A DNA stretch of 64,000 nucleotides from assembly GCA_963723965.1 (NCBI GenBank), contig CAVRSV010000007.1, positions 434,001 to 498,000 on the forward strand, read 5' to 3'. Positions 17,388 through 27,046 of this stretch are shown piece by piece. Numbering within the stretch: position 1 is the stretch's first letter; each line of letters begins with the position of its first letter. Both the position numbers and the translations under genes were made by a program. The notes below the pieces were generated by a model that was not told the origin of the DNA, did no database searches, and saw only the letters and a list, made by a program, of their open reading frames with translations. The DNA is from JARRKC01 sp963723965 (GTDB lineage: Bacteria; Acidobacteriota; UBA6911; RPQK01; JAPXNP01).

Positions 17388-18071
17388 ATGGGAACAATCG
17401 CTCGACGGATTGGCGGCAGCGGGGTTCTTCTGGCATTTCTGATCGGGTGCGCCGGCACCGGCACCGGCCTCAGTCAACTGGAGTTTACGGCCGGCCGGCC
17501 GCTGCCGGATCGGGCGATGGCAGACCTGATGCAGCGCCACGCCGTTCCCGGCGTGAGCATTGCGGTGATCCACGGCGGGAAGGTGGATTGGGCGCGGGGG
17601 TACGGGGTCCTCCGGGCCGGTGGAGCAGAAGCCGTCGACATGGCAACGCTCTTTCAGGCGGCTTCGATCTCGAAGCCGGTGACAGCGGCCGGCGCCCTGC
17701 GCCTGGTGAACGCGGGATTGCTCGGCCTCGACGAGGATATCAACCGGGAGCTCCGAGCCTGGAAGCTCCCCGAAAACGACTGGACTGCCAGGACACCGGT
17801 CACTCTGCGGCAACTGCTGAGCCACTCTGCCGGCACGACCGTCCATGGCTTTCCCGGCTACGCGAAAGGGGAGGCGCTGCCAACCCTCGTCCAGGTGCTC
17901 GATGGAGAGCCACCGGCGAACACGGCTCCGATTCGGGAGAGGTCCTACTTGGAGATGTCTTCGAGGCAATCGCGGCCGCCTACGGATGGCGGACGTAGGT
18001 CGCTCTTGATCACCTCGAAATGGGGAGTCCATAGAACTTGGACCCTGTTCAATGCCATGGAGTCGTGGTAG
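17388..18071 (+). CDS. Serine-hydrolase / class C beta-lactamase-fold lipoprotein, C-terminally truncated
   Basis: The protein from ATG 17388 has an export signal ending in a lipobox-like LIGC. It then shows the beta-lactamase (DUF/AmpC-like esterase) pattern: HAVPGVSIAVIHGGKVDWARGYG, the catalytic SISK (SxxK, near residue 86), NAGLLGLDEDI and TPVTLRQLLSHSAG. Family members go on for another 150-300 residues with a YxN motif and a C-terminal HxG. Here similarity ends near residue 185 (TAPIR), and the last 40 codons look random before the stop at 18071. A deletion joined it to unrelated DNA just before the DinB gene, so it is probably inactive. Confidence 0.65.
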   Translation: MGTIARRIGGSGVLLAFLIGCAGTGTGLSQLEFTAGRPLPDRAMADLMQRHAVPGVSIAVIHGGKVDWARGYGVLRAGGAEAVDMATLFQAASISKPVTAAGALRLVNAGLLGLDEDINRELRAWKLPENDWTARTPVTLRQLLSHSAGTTVHGFPGYAKGEALPTLVQVLDGEPPANTAPIRERSYLEMSSRQSRPPTDGGRRSLLITSKWGVHRTWTLFNAMESW

Positions 18072-18147
18072 TTTCCCTATCTCAAAGGCACCCATCTCGG
18101 GATGGTCCGAACCGGACCGGGTTCTTGACGGCAAAGGAGACAAGGTC

Positions 18148-18621
18148 ATGACTCCTGAAGTAATCAAGCTTCAACTCGACAACATGCGTGATTTCTGGAA
18201 CCGATCGACGAGACCGCTCGCCGAGGAGCACTCGAACTTCGCGCCCAAGGAGGGGCTGTATACCGTGGCCGGCCACGTCGCCCACACGGCCCAGACCATC
18301 GGGTGGTTCTTCGACTCGGCCTTCACCGCCGAATGGAACTTGGATTTCGAGGGCCTGGACAAACAGGTGCGGGAGATGACGAGCCTGAGTGAGGCGCGCG
18401 CCTGGTTCGAGCGGGCCATCGACCGGGCGAAGGCGATCGCCGGCGCCCACACGGCGGCCGAATGGGAGTCCCCTTTTCCGCCCAATCCCATCATGGGCGA
18501 GGCCCCGCGGGATTCCATCGTCACCGGCGTCCTCGACCACACGGCCCACCACCGGGGCGCCCTCACGGTCTACCAGCGCCTCCTCGGCCTCACGCCGCCC
18601 ATGCCCTACATGGACCTGTAG
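18148..18621 (+). CDS. DinB-family (DfsB-like) four-helix protein
   Basis: This 157-residue protein begins at ATG 18148 with AAAGGAGA upstream. It has the DinB/YfiT layout: a first helix with MRDFWNRSTRPL, a central His (GHVAHTAQTIGWFF) and the C-terminal DHTAHHRGALTVYQRLLG. Together these supply the three His of the metal site (one in helix 2, two in the HxxHR-type helix). The family includes thiol-S-transferases and many members of unknown job induced by stress. Nothing in the neighbourhood adds detail. Confidence 0.85.
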   Translation: MTPEVIKLQLDNMRDFWNRSTRPLAEEHSNFAPKEGLYTVAGHVAHTAQTIGWFFDSAFTAEWNLDFEGLDKQVREMTSLSEARAWFERAIDRAKAIAGAHTAAEWESPFPPNPIMGEAPRDSIVTGVLDHTAHHRGALTVYQRLLGLTPPMPYMDL

Positions 18622-18788
18622 ACGAAATAGGTGACACGCACGTAATTCGCTCGTAAGTTCCCATGAACAAAGGATTCTGTGTCCGGTCTGGCACTTATTA
18701 GTTGAAGACGGGGGCGCGCTCCCCCAGTCCAAAGGGGCATTGCCGTCCCGCGCGGTTGTCTGTGCCATCACCCGGTTATAATCGCAGG

Positions 18789-19487
18789 ATGGGGGCAGAT
18801 CTTCTTACTGTCAAAGACCTGGTGGTCACGCTGGGCAATGAAAGGATCATCGACGGGCTGACATTCGGCGTCGAGACGGGCCAGATCCTGACGATCCTGG
18901 GCCCCAACGGATCCGGCAAGAGCGTCCTGTTGAGAACGCTCCTGGGCTTCCTGCCTTATCAGGGAACCATCACGTGGGACCGAAAGCACCGAACCGGCTA
19001 TCTTCCGCAGGGACTGAATCAGCTTCTGACCAAAGACCTGCCGCTGACCGTGGGGGATTTCTTCGGTCTGAAGGACCCGAAACCGGGCCAAGGAGAAACC
19101 GGCCAGTACCTCTCCCTGGTCGGGTTGTCCGAGAGTATTCTGCCGAGAATCGTGGGCAGCCTTTCCGGGGGAGAATTCCAGAGGATGCTCCTGGCCTGGG
19201 TGCTGGTGGGGCAGCCGGAGATCGTCTTCCTCGACGAACCAACGACCGGAATCGACCTGGGCGGGGGCGAGACCGTCTACTCATTGCTCAAGAAGATCAA
19301 AGAAGAGAAGCAGTTAACCGTCGTGGTCGTGACTCATGACCTGAACGTGGTGTACGGCTTTACCGATAGGGTCCTGTGCCTCAATCGCAAGGGCTACACC
19401 TGCTTCGGTGCGCCGCGTGAGGTCATGTCTCCCCAGGCGCTGGAAGACATCTTCGGCATGAAACTGAAATTCTACGAGCATCACTGA
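18789..19487 (+). CDS. ABC transporter ATPase, Zn/Mn (ZnuC-like) type
   Basis: The 232-residue ATPase starts at ATG 18789. It has Walker A GPNGSGKSV near residue 39, the Q-loop GYLPQGLNQ, signature SLSGGEFQRMLLAW, Walker B IVFLDEPTTGID and switch VVVTHDLNVV. The C-terminus (CFGAPREVMSPQALEDIFG) is typical of the metal-chelate group (ZnuC/MntB). It is followed 12 bases later by a matching integral-membrane subunit. Uptake of zinc or manganese is the family expectation. The substrate-binding protein is not adjacent and must be elsewhere, or the pair works differently. Confidence 0.87.
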   Translation: MGADLLTVKDLVVTLGNERIIDGLTFGVETGQILTILGPNGSGKSVLLRTLLGFLPYQGTITWDRKHRTGYLPQGLNQLLTKDLPLTVGDFFGLKDPKPGQGETGQYLSLVGLSESILPRIVGSLSGGEFQRMLLAWVLVGQPEIVFLDEPTTGIDLGGGETVYSLLKKIKEEKQLTVVVVTHDLNVVYGFTDRVLCLNRKGYTCFGAPREVMSPQALEDIFGMKLKFYEHH

Positions 19488-19499
19488 TCGCAGACTTCT

Positions 19500-20267
19500 A
19501 TGAATGCCCAGTTGATACTCAGCCTGGTCAGCGGAATCTTCATCAGCGGCGTCGCCGGTTACCTGGGCACCTTGATGCTGTCCCGAAAGATGTCCGTGGT
19601 CGCCGGCCCGCTGGCCCATCTCGCCCTTCCCGGTGCGGCCCTGGCCATCATCTTCGGCTGGAGCCTGTTCCTCGGCGTCTTCCCCTTCGTTCTTCTGGGC
19701 ACCCTGTTGATCTGGGCCCTGGAGAGGAGGACGAAACTGCCGATGGAGAATCTGGCCGCCATCATCTTCGCCTTCGGCCTCGGCACGGCCCTGCTCATCC
19801 TGCCCATCGACCGCGCGGAGGCCGCCCTGATCGGCAGCATCGGAACGATCTCTTTGACCGAAACCGTCATCGTCGTCGTCATCGCCTCACTCACGTTCGG
19901 CATGACCCGGTCGATGTACGCCAAATTGGTGCTGGCAGGAATTCACGAGGACCTCGCTCAATCGAGCGGCGTGAACGTGAGTCTCTACAACTTTGGCTAC
20001 CTCCTCAGTATCGGCCTGGTCGTCTCCCTGGGCGTCTATCTGGTCGGCGGATTGATCACGGCCGCCCTCATTGCCATCCCTTCGGCCATCGCGAAGAACG
20101 TCGGTCACGATCTGAGGAGCTACAAGATCTGGGCCATTTCTTCGGGAATTGCCGCGACCCTGGTCGGCATCGTTCTGAGCCAATTCTATCCCGTGCCGAC
20201 GGGCCCCCTGATCATCGTCGTCGGCGCGTGTCTGTTCGTGCTGACGGTACTGGTCAAGAGGAAGTGA
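19500..20267 (+). CDS. ABC-3 (ZnuB-like) metal permease
   Basis: This 255-residue membrane protein has about eight predicted spans. It carries ABC-3 hallmarks: GYLGTLMLSRKMSVVAGPLAHLALPG near the N-terminus and a cytoplasmic coupling helix around FGMTRSMYAKLVLAGIHEDLAQSSGV. It ends with GLITAALIAIPSAIAKNVG. It forms an operon with the ATPase just upstream (12-base gap). Two copies of the ATPase and permease would form the transporter. No Fur/Zur-like box was recognised upstream of the pair. Confidence 0.87.
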   Translation: MNAQLILSLVSGIFISGVAGYLGTLMLSRKMSVVAGPLAHLALPGAALAIIFGWSLFLGVFPFVLLGTLLIWALERRTKLPMENLAAIIFAFGLGTALLILPIDRAEAALIGSIGTISLTETVIVVVIASLTFGMTRSMYAKLVLAGIHEDLAQSSGVNVSLYNFGYLLSIGLVVSLGVYLVGGLITAALIAIPSAIAKNVGHDLRSYKIWAISSGIAATLVGIVLSQFYPVPTGPLIIVVGACLFVLTVLVKRK

Positions 20268-20732
20268 CGGCAACCCGCGGAAGCCTCGCCATTCCGCTGC
20301 CGGCCGGCGATCAGAACGCAAGCGACAACGAGTCTCCACGCCATGGATGTCCGTTCTCGGCGGCGAGCGACGGCGAGTCGCCACGCCATGGATGTCCAGT
20401 CCGGCACACGATCTACGGCGGCTTGATCCCCTCGGGAGCGCGCTTCGAGAATCTTGCCCCGGTGTTCCGGGGGAACCGGGCGTCGTCACGGGGCGGGGCG
20501 CTCACTTCGTTCACGTTCTGACTGGGATACGACTCCTCCGCTCCCAAGCGGCCAAGTCCGAAGTCTGAAGAGGGGTTCGAATTCGCAGTTCGCACCTCGC
20601 ACTTTGCACTCGCACTTCGCAGGTTGTCCTTCCCTGTGGGAGTCACCCATCGGACACGCCCTTCGGCGCCCCTGAAAAACCTGTTGACACAGGGCTCTGT
20701 CATCATCTACTCTGCAGCTGTCGGAAGGCGAC
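20268..20732. repeat. Intergenic repeats: 28-bp pair, TTCGTTC element, heptad tract
   Basis: The 465-base gap has a near-duplicate GAGTCTCCACGCCATGGATG / GAGTCGCCACGCCATGGATG pair (about 20331 and 20381), a CGCTCACTTCGTTCACGTTC element at 20488-20528, and a heptad tract at 20582-20622 (TTCGCAG, TTCGCAC, CTCGCAC, TTTGCAC, with one hexamer slip). A TTGACA at 20684 followed 17-18 bases later by CATCTACT may be the PadR promoter. No gene is seen. Confidence 0.6.
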
Positions 20733-21068
20733 ATGTCGAAAGAAAAATCAGAAGTCCCCTACGGAACGCTGGATCTGCTCATCCTCAAGACTCTGGAGAC
20801 CATGGGCACGATGCACGGCTACCTCATCGCGAGACGAATCGAGCAGGTTTCCCAGGAGGCACTCAAACTGAGCCAGGGGTCGATCTACCCGGCCTGGTCC
20901 GCCTCGAGCAGGAGGGCTGGATCAGGACCGAGTGGGGTGTCTCGGAAACGAATCGGAAGGTGAAGTTACACGCTGACGGAGTCCGGACGAAGGCAGATCG
21001 GGCTCGAGGTCAAGAAGTGGGAACAGGCCAACGCTCTGGTGACGCGATTTTTGGAGGTGGAGCCATGA
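20733..21068 (+). pseudogene. PadR-family regulator with two indels
   Basis: ATG 20733 opens a classic PadR start (YGTLDLLILKTLETMGTMHGYLIARRIEQVSQ...SQGSIYPA). One C is missing near 20893 (GGCCTGGTCCGC for GGCCCTGGTCCGC), which throws the frame. In the next frame it resumes as LVRLEQEGWIRTEWG, and a two-base loss near 20971 shifts it again. It ends LEVKKWEQANALVTRFL-EVEP at TGA 21066-21068, which overlaps the permease start. Correcting both gives a normal length of about 112 residues. PadR/ADOP pairs are typical of Acidobacteriota; the regulator probably controlled the permease. Confidence 0.7.
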
Positions 21069-23702
21069 CGTTGCGACGACGGGTGAAACGCTTGGTGGCG
21101 CTGCTGAGAAATCGGCGGCTCGATCGCGAGTTGGACGAGGAGATCCTGGCCCACCTGGAGATGGCCGAGTTGGACGCAATCGCGGCCGGGATGTCGGCGG
21201 AAGAAGCCAGGAGGGAAGTGCGCCGTCGCTTCGGGGGCATCGAGCAGATCAAGGAAGCGCATCGCGACCGGCGCAGCACCGGTGGATCGAAACGTTTTGA
21301 AGGACGTCCGGCATGGACTGGCTTCACTCAAACGAAACCCGGCATTCGCCGTGACCGCCGTGGGCGTATTGGCCCTCGGTATCGGGGCCAATACGGCCAT
21401 GTTCAGTCTGGTGGACGCGGTACTGTTGAAACCCCTGCCGTTCCCCGAGCCGGACGGAAGGTCCGAGGTCGGCGGAGGCCCCCCGACGGCCGCGAGAACA
21501 CGGTCAAGACGCTGGATTTCCTGGACTGGAAGCGGCTCAACACGGTCTTCGAAGCGCTGTCGGCGGCAAGACCTGAAGATGCCGGCCTGACCGGCCTGGG
21601 CGAGCCGGAGCGGATCTCGGGCTGGCGTGTCTCGGCGGATTACTTCAACGTATTCGGCGTTAACGCGCTGATCGGCCGGACGTTCGGTCCGGGGGAAGAC
21701 CAGCCCGGCGCCGATCCGGTGATCGTGATCAGCCACGCCGCCTGGCGATCGCGGTTTGGGGGCGATCCGGACATCCTGGACCGCAAGCTCGTTCTCGACG
21801 GGGAACCGAATCGCGTCATAGGAATCCTGCCGCCGGGCAGCTTCGACCGCGATGCCGCCGTGTTCTGGAAACCGCTGATCTTCTCACAGGGGGATCGGGT
21901 GCGAGACGCTCACTGGTTCTTCGTGTTGGGCCGGCTGCGCCGCGGTGTGAGCCTGGCCCAGGCGCAAGAGGAAATGACCACCATCGATTCCAGCCTGACG
22001 GATCTCTCGCCCGACTGGAAGAAGGACTGGGGCGTCACCGTGGAACCGTTCGATCGACGACTGGTCGGGGACAGCCTGCGCAAGTCGATCCAGGTCGCCT
22101 TCGGCGCGGTGCTCATGGTGCTGCTGATCGCCTGCGCCAACGTGGCCAACCTGCTGCTGGCGAAGGGAGCCGCCCGCAGGAAGGAGATGGCGGTACGGGC
22201 GGCGCTGGGGGCAAGCCGAGGCCGCCTGATGGGACAGTTGCTGACGGAAAGCCTGGTACTGTGCGCTCTGGGAGGAACCGCCGGCCTCGGGCTCGCCTAT
22301 ATGATGCTCGCTCTGGCAACTCCGCAACTGGCCGGGGCTCTCCCGTTCACTGCCGACGTCCGCCTGGATCCTCGCGTGCTGGGCTTTGCGGTGGCCGTCG
22401 CTCTCGTCGTCACCCTGCTGGTCGGCCTGCTACCGTCGTTCGCGACTTCTTTTCCCGGATTGGCGCGATCGATGAGCCAGGGCGCGCGCGGATCGTCTCG
22501 TTCACGCGAGGGGCTGCGTCGTGTGCTCGTCGCCGCCGAGGTCGGGGTCTCGTTGATCCTGATCTGTGGCGCACTGCTCCTGTTTCGGAGCCTGCTCAAC
22601 CTTCAAAACGTCGACCCCCAGGTGGAGACCGAAAACGTGCTGACCCTGTCCGCCGACTTGCCGGAGGGGGCTTACCCGACGCCCGAGAGAGCGGCCGTCT
22701 TCTACGACGAGGTGGCGGAGAAGCTGCGGGCCGTCCCCGGGGTCGAGCGGGCGGGATTGTCGACGGGCTTGCCCTTCCAGCACGTGAACGAAGGCATGGC
22801 GTTCCTGTCCATGGGCTACGATGCCGCAATCGATGTCCAGTACAAACGGGTGGACCCCTCCTATTTCAGCACTCTCGGAATCCGGATGCTGTCGGGCCGC
22901 GGTATCAACGAGTCGGGACCGTGCCGGTTCTCCTTCCGTGGTTGTCGTCAATGCAGAACTGGCGGCGAGATTGAAGGACCGCTTCGGCCTCGCCAACCCG
23001 GTTGGGGAGAAGGTGCGTGTGGTGACGCCGCACTTCGTCGATAGACAGGCGGAACTCGTGGAATCGGAGGTCGTCGGGATCATTCGGGGCGAGAGGAACG
23101 AGGACGCAAGAGGCGCGGCGGTTCCGGTTGCGTACGTGGCGCTGGCACAGGCTCCGGCTCGGTGGATCAAACTGATTGCCCGAACGCGGGGCGAGCCGTC
23201 AGGCGTAATCGCCGGCATTCGAAAAGCAGTGTGGGAGGTCGATCCCAATCTGGCGCTAGGGGATGTGAGCACTCTCGAGCAGGTGAGGTCCCGGACCTTC
23301 AGCGGAACGAGCCAGCCGACCGAGTTGATCGGCGCCTTTGCCGGCGTGGCGGCCCTATTGGCTGCGTTGGGGCTCTATGGGGTGCTGGCCCACGCCGTGA
23401 TCGAACAGAGGCGGGAGATCGGCATCCGGATGGCGCTGGGTGCCCGGGCAGGCGATGTGGTTTCCCGCGTCATGGGAAGCGCGGCGCGCATGATCGCTCT
23501 CGGAGTCATCCTCGGTCTGGCGGGGGCTTTGGCGTTGACGCGCGTGATGGAGAGCCTGCTCTTCCAGGTGTCGGCCTTCGATCCGATCGTGCTGACGGGC
23601 GCTTGCGTGCTGGTCGCGACAGTCGGTCTGCTGGCGGGATGGATCCCGGCGCGACGCGCGTCAAGAGTCGATCCCCTGACGGTCCTGCGCGAGGAGGGCT
23701 GA
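21065..23702 (+). pseudogene. ADOP-type FtsX/MacB permease with about three or four frameshifts
   Basis: ATG 21065 overlaps the PadR stop. The N-terminal cytosolic helix domain (LDRELDEEILAHLEMAE...AEEARREVRRRFGG) is the hallmark of acidobacterial ADOP permeases. The frame changes near 21280, near 21470 and near 22918. Conserved blocks lie in three frames: DVRHGLASLKRNPAF with the first span, the MacB periplasmic domain with FGPGEDQPGADPVIVIS, and two FtsX blocks (VAFGAVLMVLLIACANVANL, then LIGAFAGVAALLAALGLYG). All parts are collinear and full length (about 875 residues), so a few indels, not deletions, separate it from an intact gene. It lacks the MacB ATPase, as ADOPs do. Confidence 0.8.
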
Positions 23703-24071
23703 CGTCGACTCGCCCGTGAAGGAGTGCCTGCCGTGCAGAAGAGCCGATCAGCCAGGGGCGGAGAGCCTTCGAGAAGTGCGAAGTGGGAGGTGCGAGGGGC
23801 GTGTTGCCCAAAGGACCTCGGCGTCTTGGTCGTGGTCTCTTGAACTCAATCGGCTGCAATCAGCCTCGCCTACACTGAGCGTTCCCTTGAAGACCTCGAA
23901 CTCCTGCTGAGTGAACCTCCGTCCCAGTCGACGATCTTGAGACCAAGGCTCCCCGCACAGCCGGACGTCGTCACGGGCGGGACGCTCACTTCGTTCAGGT
24001 TCCGACTGGGCCCCGCCTCCCCCGAAACCGCGACGGAGCGGAGTCCCGCACGGGGGGACGGCACGGCCGAC
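23703..24071. repeat. Intergenic repeats: heptads, GGGCGTGTTGCCCAAA, TTCGTTC element
   Basis: The 369-base gap shows four purine-rich heptads (AGAAGTG, CGAAGTG, GGAGGTG, CGAGGGG) at 23772-23799 running straight into GGGCGTGTTGCCCAAA (23797-23812). Further on, 23964-24008 is a copy of the CGCTCACTTCGTTCAGGTTC element. No gene is seen. Confidence 0.65.
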
Positions 24072-25679
24072 TTATCCGTTTTCGGGCCCCGGTTGCGGGA
24101 AGGCATCGGAAGCAAATCGTCCCCGTTCCACTACTCGCCCCCGGTCAAGGCGCAGTCGCCGGGAGACACAGCGCGGGATCTCCTCCGGGCGATGGGTCAC
24201 GAACACGATGGTGGTTTTCCCCGAAGTACCGACGTCCTCGAGTATCCCGGCGATCGGTTCGCGATGGCGCGGGTCGATGCCCTGGTACGGCTCGTCCAGC
24301 ACCAGGAGTTCCGGCGTCTTGATCAGGGCCCGGGCCAGCAAGGCCAGCCGCTGCTCGCCGGCCGATGCGGCCCCCAGGGCCGTTCCCGCAAGGTGACCGA
24401 TCCCGAGCCTCTCCTCCCATGCCGCGGCCAGATTCGCCTGTTCCTGCGAGGGTTCCGCGAAGAGTCCGATCGAGTCGAACAATCCGGAGAGGACCACCCC
24501 CCGGATCGAGGTCTCCAGCGGATAGTAGACCTGCAGCTCGGGAGCGACCCAGCCGATCCGGTCTTTCAGCTCCCAGATGGAATCGCCGGAGCCGCGGCGG
24601 CGGCCGAAGAGCCGGACGTCATTGGCGTAGACCTGAGGATTGTCTCCCAGGATCAGGCTGAGCAGGGTGGACTTCCCGGCGCCGTTGGGACCGACGACAG
24701 CCCAGTGCTCTCCCCGGCGCACGACCCAGTCGCAATCCGACAACACCTCCACACCACCGTAACGCACCGACGCACTCCGGATGTCGATCAGAATTTCCCC
24801 TGGCCCCCCTCGATCCACCGGCCTCAGTCTTTCCGGAGCTCCCGGGTCGACGGCCGCAGCCGAAGACGGACCTACGGCCGGGACGATGCGGGGAGCGGCA
24901 AATCTCCGGGTCTCCGCCACACGACCCCCCTCGAGCACCAGCAGATGGTTCAGTCCGGCCGGGGCCCCATCGGGTCGGGTGGTGAGATAGACCAGAGAAG
25001 GAGACGTTTCCTGTGTGAGGGCCTCGATGGCCCCCCTGAGGCGGGAGCGGGACTGAACATCCAGGCCATCGAGGGGCTCGTCCAGGATCAGAATACGAGG
25101 CTTCTGAAGCAGCGCCCGGGCGATCAGCAGCTTGCGCGACTCGCCGTTCGAAAGGTGAATGACCTTCCGCTCCAGGAGGTGCTCCATCCCCAGCTGCTCA
25201 ACGGCCCGCTCGCGACGCCGCGCGTATTCACCGGGAGAGGTCTTCAGGGGGGTGACGTCGTAGGCGGAGATGCGCTCCACACTCTCCCCGGTCAGCAGCT
25301 CCCCTACGGTGGGGGAGGAACCGCCTTCGAAACTCTGCCAACGAGCCTGGTGGTAGCTTTCCGAGGCTCCCTTCAACGCTCTTTGGGCCTCGGGAGAGAC
25401 CATCACGACCTCGCCACGATTCAAGTAGGAGCGACCCTTCGTCCGGGTCCCGTCGAAGTGGTACCGCAGGCCGCCGTGAATGGGAACCTGCCGGCAGAGG
25501 GCCTGTCCGAGCATCGACTTACCCGACCCGGTCGGACCGCTGACGATCCAGTGTTCTCCCTCTGCCAGCACCCAGTCGATCCCGCACAACTGGGGACGGT
25601 CGCCGAGCTGGACGATCACATCCTCCAGTTCGACCAGAGGCCTTCCCCGCCGCCTCCCCTGTTTGCCCGGCTTCGCCAC
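24072..25679 (-). CDS. Tandem-ATPase ABC protein, ModF/PhrA-like
   Basis: The 535-residue soluble protein has two ABC domains and no membrane part. Domain 1 has Walker A GPTGSGKSM (near residue 51), signature LSNGESRKLLIARALL and Walker B ILILDEPLDGLD. Domain 2 has GPNGAGKST, ASAGEQRLALLARALIKTPELLVLDEPYQGID and FVTHRPEEIP. Domain 2 has WVAPELQVYYP, the Q-loop form seen in ModF/PhrA proteins. Those are linked by name to molybdate transport or photorepair, but their function is poorly settled. No transporter genes flank it, so it may be a non-transport ABC ATPase. Confidence 0.8.
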   Translation of the reverse strand: MAKPGKQGRRRGRPLVELEDVIVQLGDRPQLCGIDWVLAEGEHWIVSGPTGSGKSMLGQALCRQVPIHGGLRYHFDGTRTKGRSYLNRGEVVMVSPEAQRALKGASESYHQARWQSFEGGSSPTVGELLTGESVERISAYDVTPLKTSPGEYARRRERAVEQLGMEHLLERKVIHLSNGESRKLLIARALLQKPRILILDEPLDGLDVQSRSRLRGAIEALTQETSPSLVYLTTRPDGAPAGLNHLLVLEGGRVAETRRFAAPRIVPAVGPSSAAAVDPGAPERLRPVDRGGPGEILIDIRSASVRYGGVEVLSDCDWVVRRGEHWAVVGPNGAGKSTLLSLILGDNPQVYANDVRLFGRRRGSGDSIWELKDRIGWVAPELQVYYPLETSIRGVVLSGLFDSIGLFAEPSQEQANLAAAWEERLGIGHLAGTALGAASAGEQRLALLARALIKTPELLVLDEPYQGIDPRHREPIAGILEDVGTSGKTTIVFVTHRPEEIPRCVSRRLRLDRGRVVERGRFASDAFPQPGPENG

Positions 25680-25954
25680 AGCGTCAGTCTACCCGAATGC
25701 GCCCGGTCGGTTCCCAACCCACGGTGAGTCGCTCCTTTCGTGCAGTCCTGACGCGTGACCCGGGAAGCCTGACCGTGCCCGTGGCATAGGCCCATGAAAT
25801 GGACGCGTTTTTCTGGCAGAATTCAACCATTGGCTCGGTCGGCCGTTAGTCTCACCGTCGGAATCACCCACGGAGCATGCTCTGCACGTGCCTGCTGAAC
25901 CCCGGGGCTGACCAGGCGTGACGATCCGGGCCAATCACGCTCGGAGGGACAACG

Positions 25955-27046
25955 ATGGGGAATTCAACCTTGGCAAGAGCGACGAGGCCTGCGGGGAGAT
26001 GCCTTGACTGGGTCCATGCCGCAAAGTCCGGACTCGTCTGTTTACTGTGGTGGGGAATCGCGTCGGCGCCCGTGCTGGGTGGGGGCCAAGAGGATCTCCA
26101 CGAATTCCTCCGCATGTATCCCAAGTTGAGCGATGCCGAGATCCAACAGGTCGAGCAGGGGTCTGCAGTCGCCAAGGTCCTCGATACGCCGGAAAAAGAA
26201 GAGATCATCATTTTCGGGGCAATCAGGCTGACCATTCCGGTGAAGACGTTCGTCGAGCACATCCGCGACGTCGAGAGGCTCCAGGACGGTGAAAACTACA
26301 TCGTGGTGAAGAAGTTCAGCGATCCCCCGGTCATGGCCGACGTGCAGCAACTGACGCTGGACGAGGACGACATCGAGGATCTGCAGGAGTGCAAACCCGG
26401 TGACTGCGACATTCAACTTCCGGACCTCGAAATCCAGCAGTTTCGCAACCAGATCGACTGGAACTCGAAGGATGCCGCAAACCAGGTCAACCACATGGCC
26501 CAGGAGAAGGCGCTGGAGGTCTTGCAGCGGTACAGGAAGTACGGTACCCGCGGGCTGAGGGACTACCGTGACAAGAAGGACCCGCTGAACATCCAGAGGA
26601 CGTACGAAAATCTGCTGAATCGGACCGATGCCCTGCCCGTTCAGCTGCCCGAATTCTACGACTACCTGCTCAACTATCCGGACGTCTCCTTGCCCGGAAC
26701 CGAAGACTTCTTTTACTGGGAGAAGGTGAAGTTCGGTCTCAAGCCGACGATTCGAGGCGTTCACGCGATCATTTATGAGGCAAAAGAGGGAGACCGATCC
26801 GATTGGGTCATTGCCTTCAAACAGCTCTACTCGACTCACTATTTCCTGGCTGCCCTCGACCTCTGGTTCTGCCTCGAGGATCCCGACTCGGGCGGGTTCT
26901 ACCTCATCACCCTCAAGGGCTCCCGCCAGCATGGCCTGACGGGATTCAAGGGAAGTATCGTCCGCAAGGTCGTCGTCGGAAGAACCCGCGATTCAGTCGA
27001 GCAGGCCCTCAACTACCTGAAGGCGAATTTCGAACGCAGCAACTGA
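25955..27046 (+). CDS. Secreted protein of unknown function
   Basis: The 363-residue protein starts at ATG 25955 with GGAGGG 8 bases before it. An unusually long signal region (basic to about residue 25, then SGLVCLLWWGIASAPVLGGG) suggests export. The mature protein is acidic and charged, with an N-terminal helix (HEFLRMYPKLSDAEIQQVEQG), a beta segment (EEIIIFGAIRLTIPVKTFV), a mid-region Cys pair (ECKPGDCDI) and a C-terminal mixed domain with FFYWEKVKFGLKPTIRG. No catalytic motif or named domain is recognised. Its end overlaps the end of the convergent gene by 34 bases. Confidence 0.7.
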   Translation: MGNSTLARATRPAGRCLDWVHAAKSGLVCLLWWGIASAPVLGGGQEDLHEFLRMYPKLSDAEIQQVEQGSAVAKVLDTPEKEEIIIFGAIRLTIPVKTFVEHIRDVERLQDGENYIVVKKFSDPPVMADVQQLTLDEDDIEDLQECKPGDCDIQLPDLEIQQFRNQIDWNSKDAANQVNHMAQEKALEVLQRYRKYGTRGLRDYRDKKDPLNIQRTYENLLNRTDALPVQLPEFYDYLLNYPDVSLPGTEDFFYWEKVKFGLKPTIRGVHAIIYEAKEGDRSDWVIAFKQLYSTHYFLAALDLWFCLEDPDSGGFYLITLKGSRQHGLTGFKGSIVRKVVVGRTRDSVEQALNYLKANFERSN

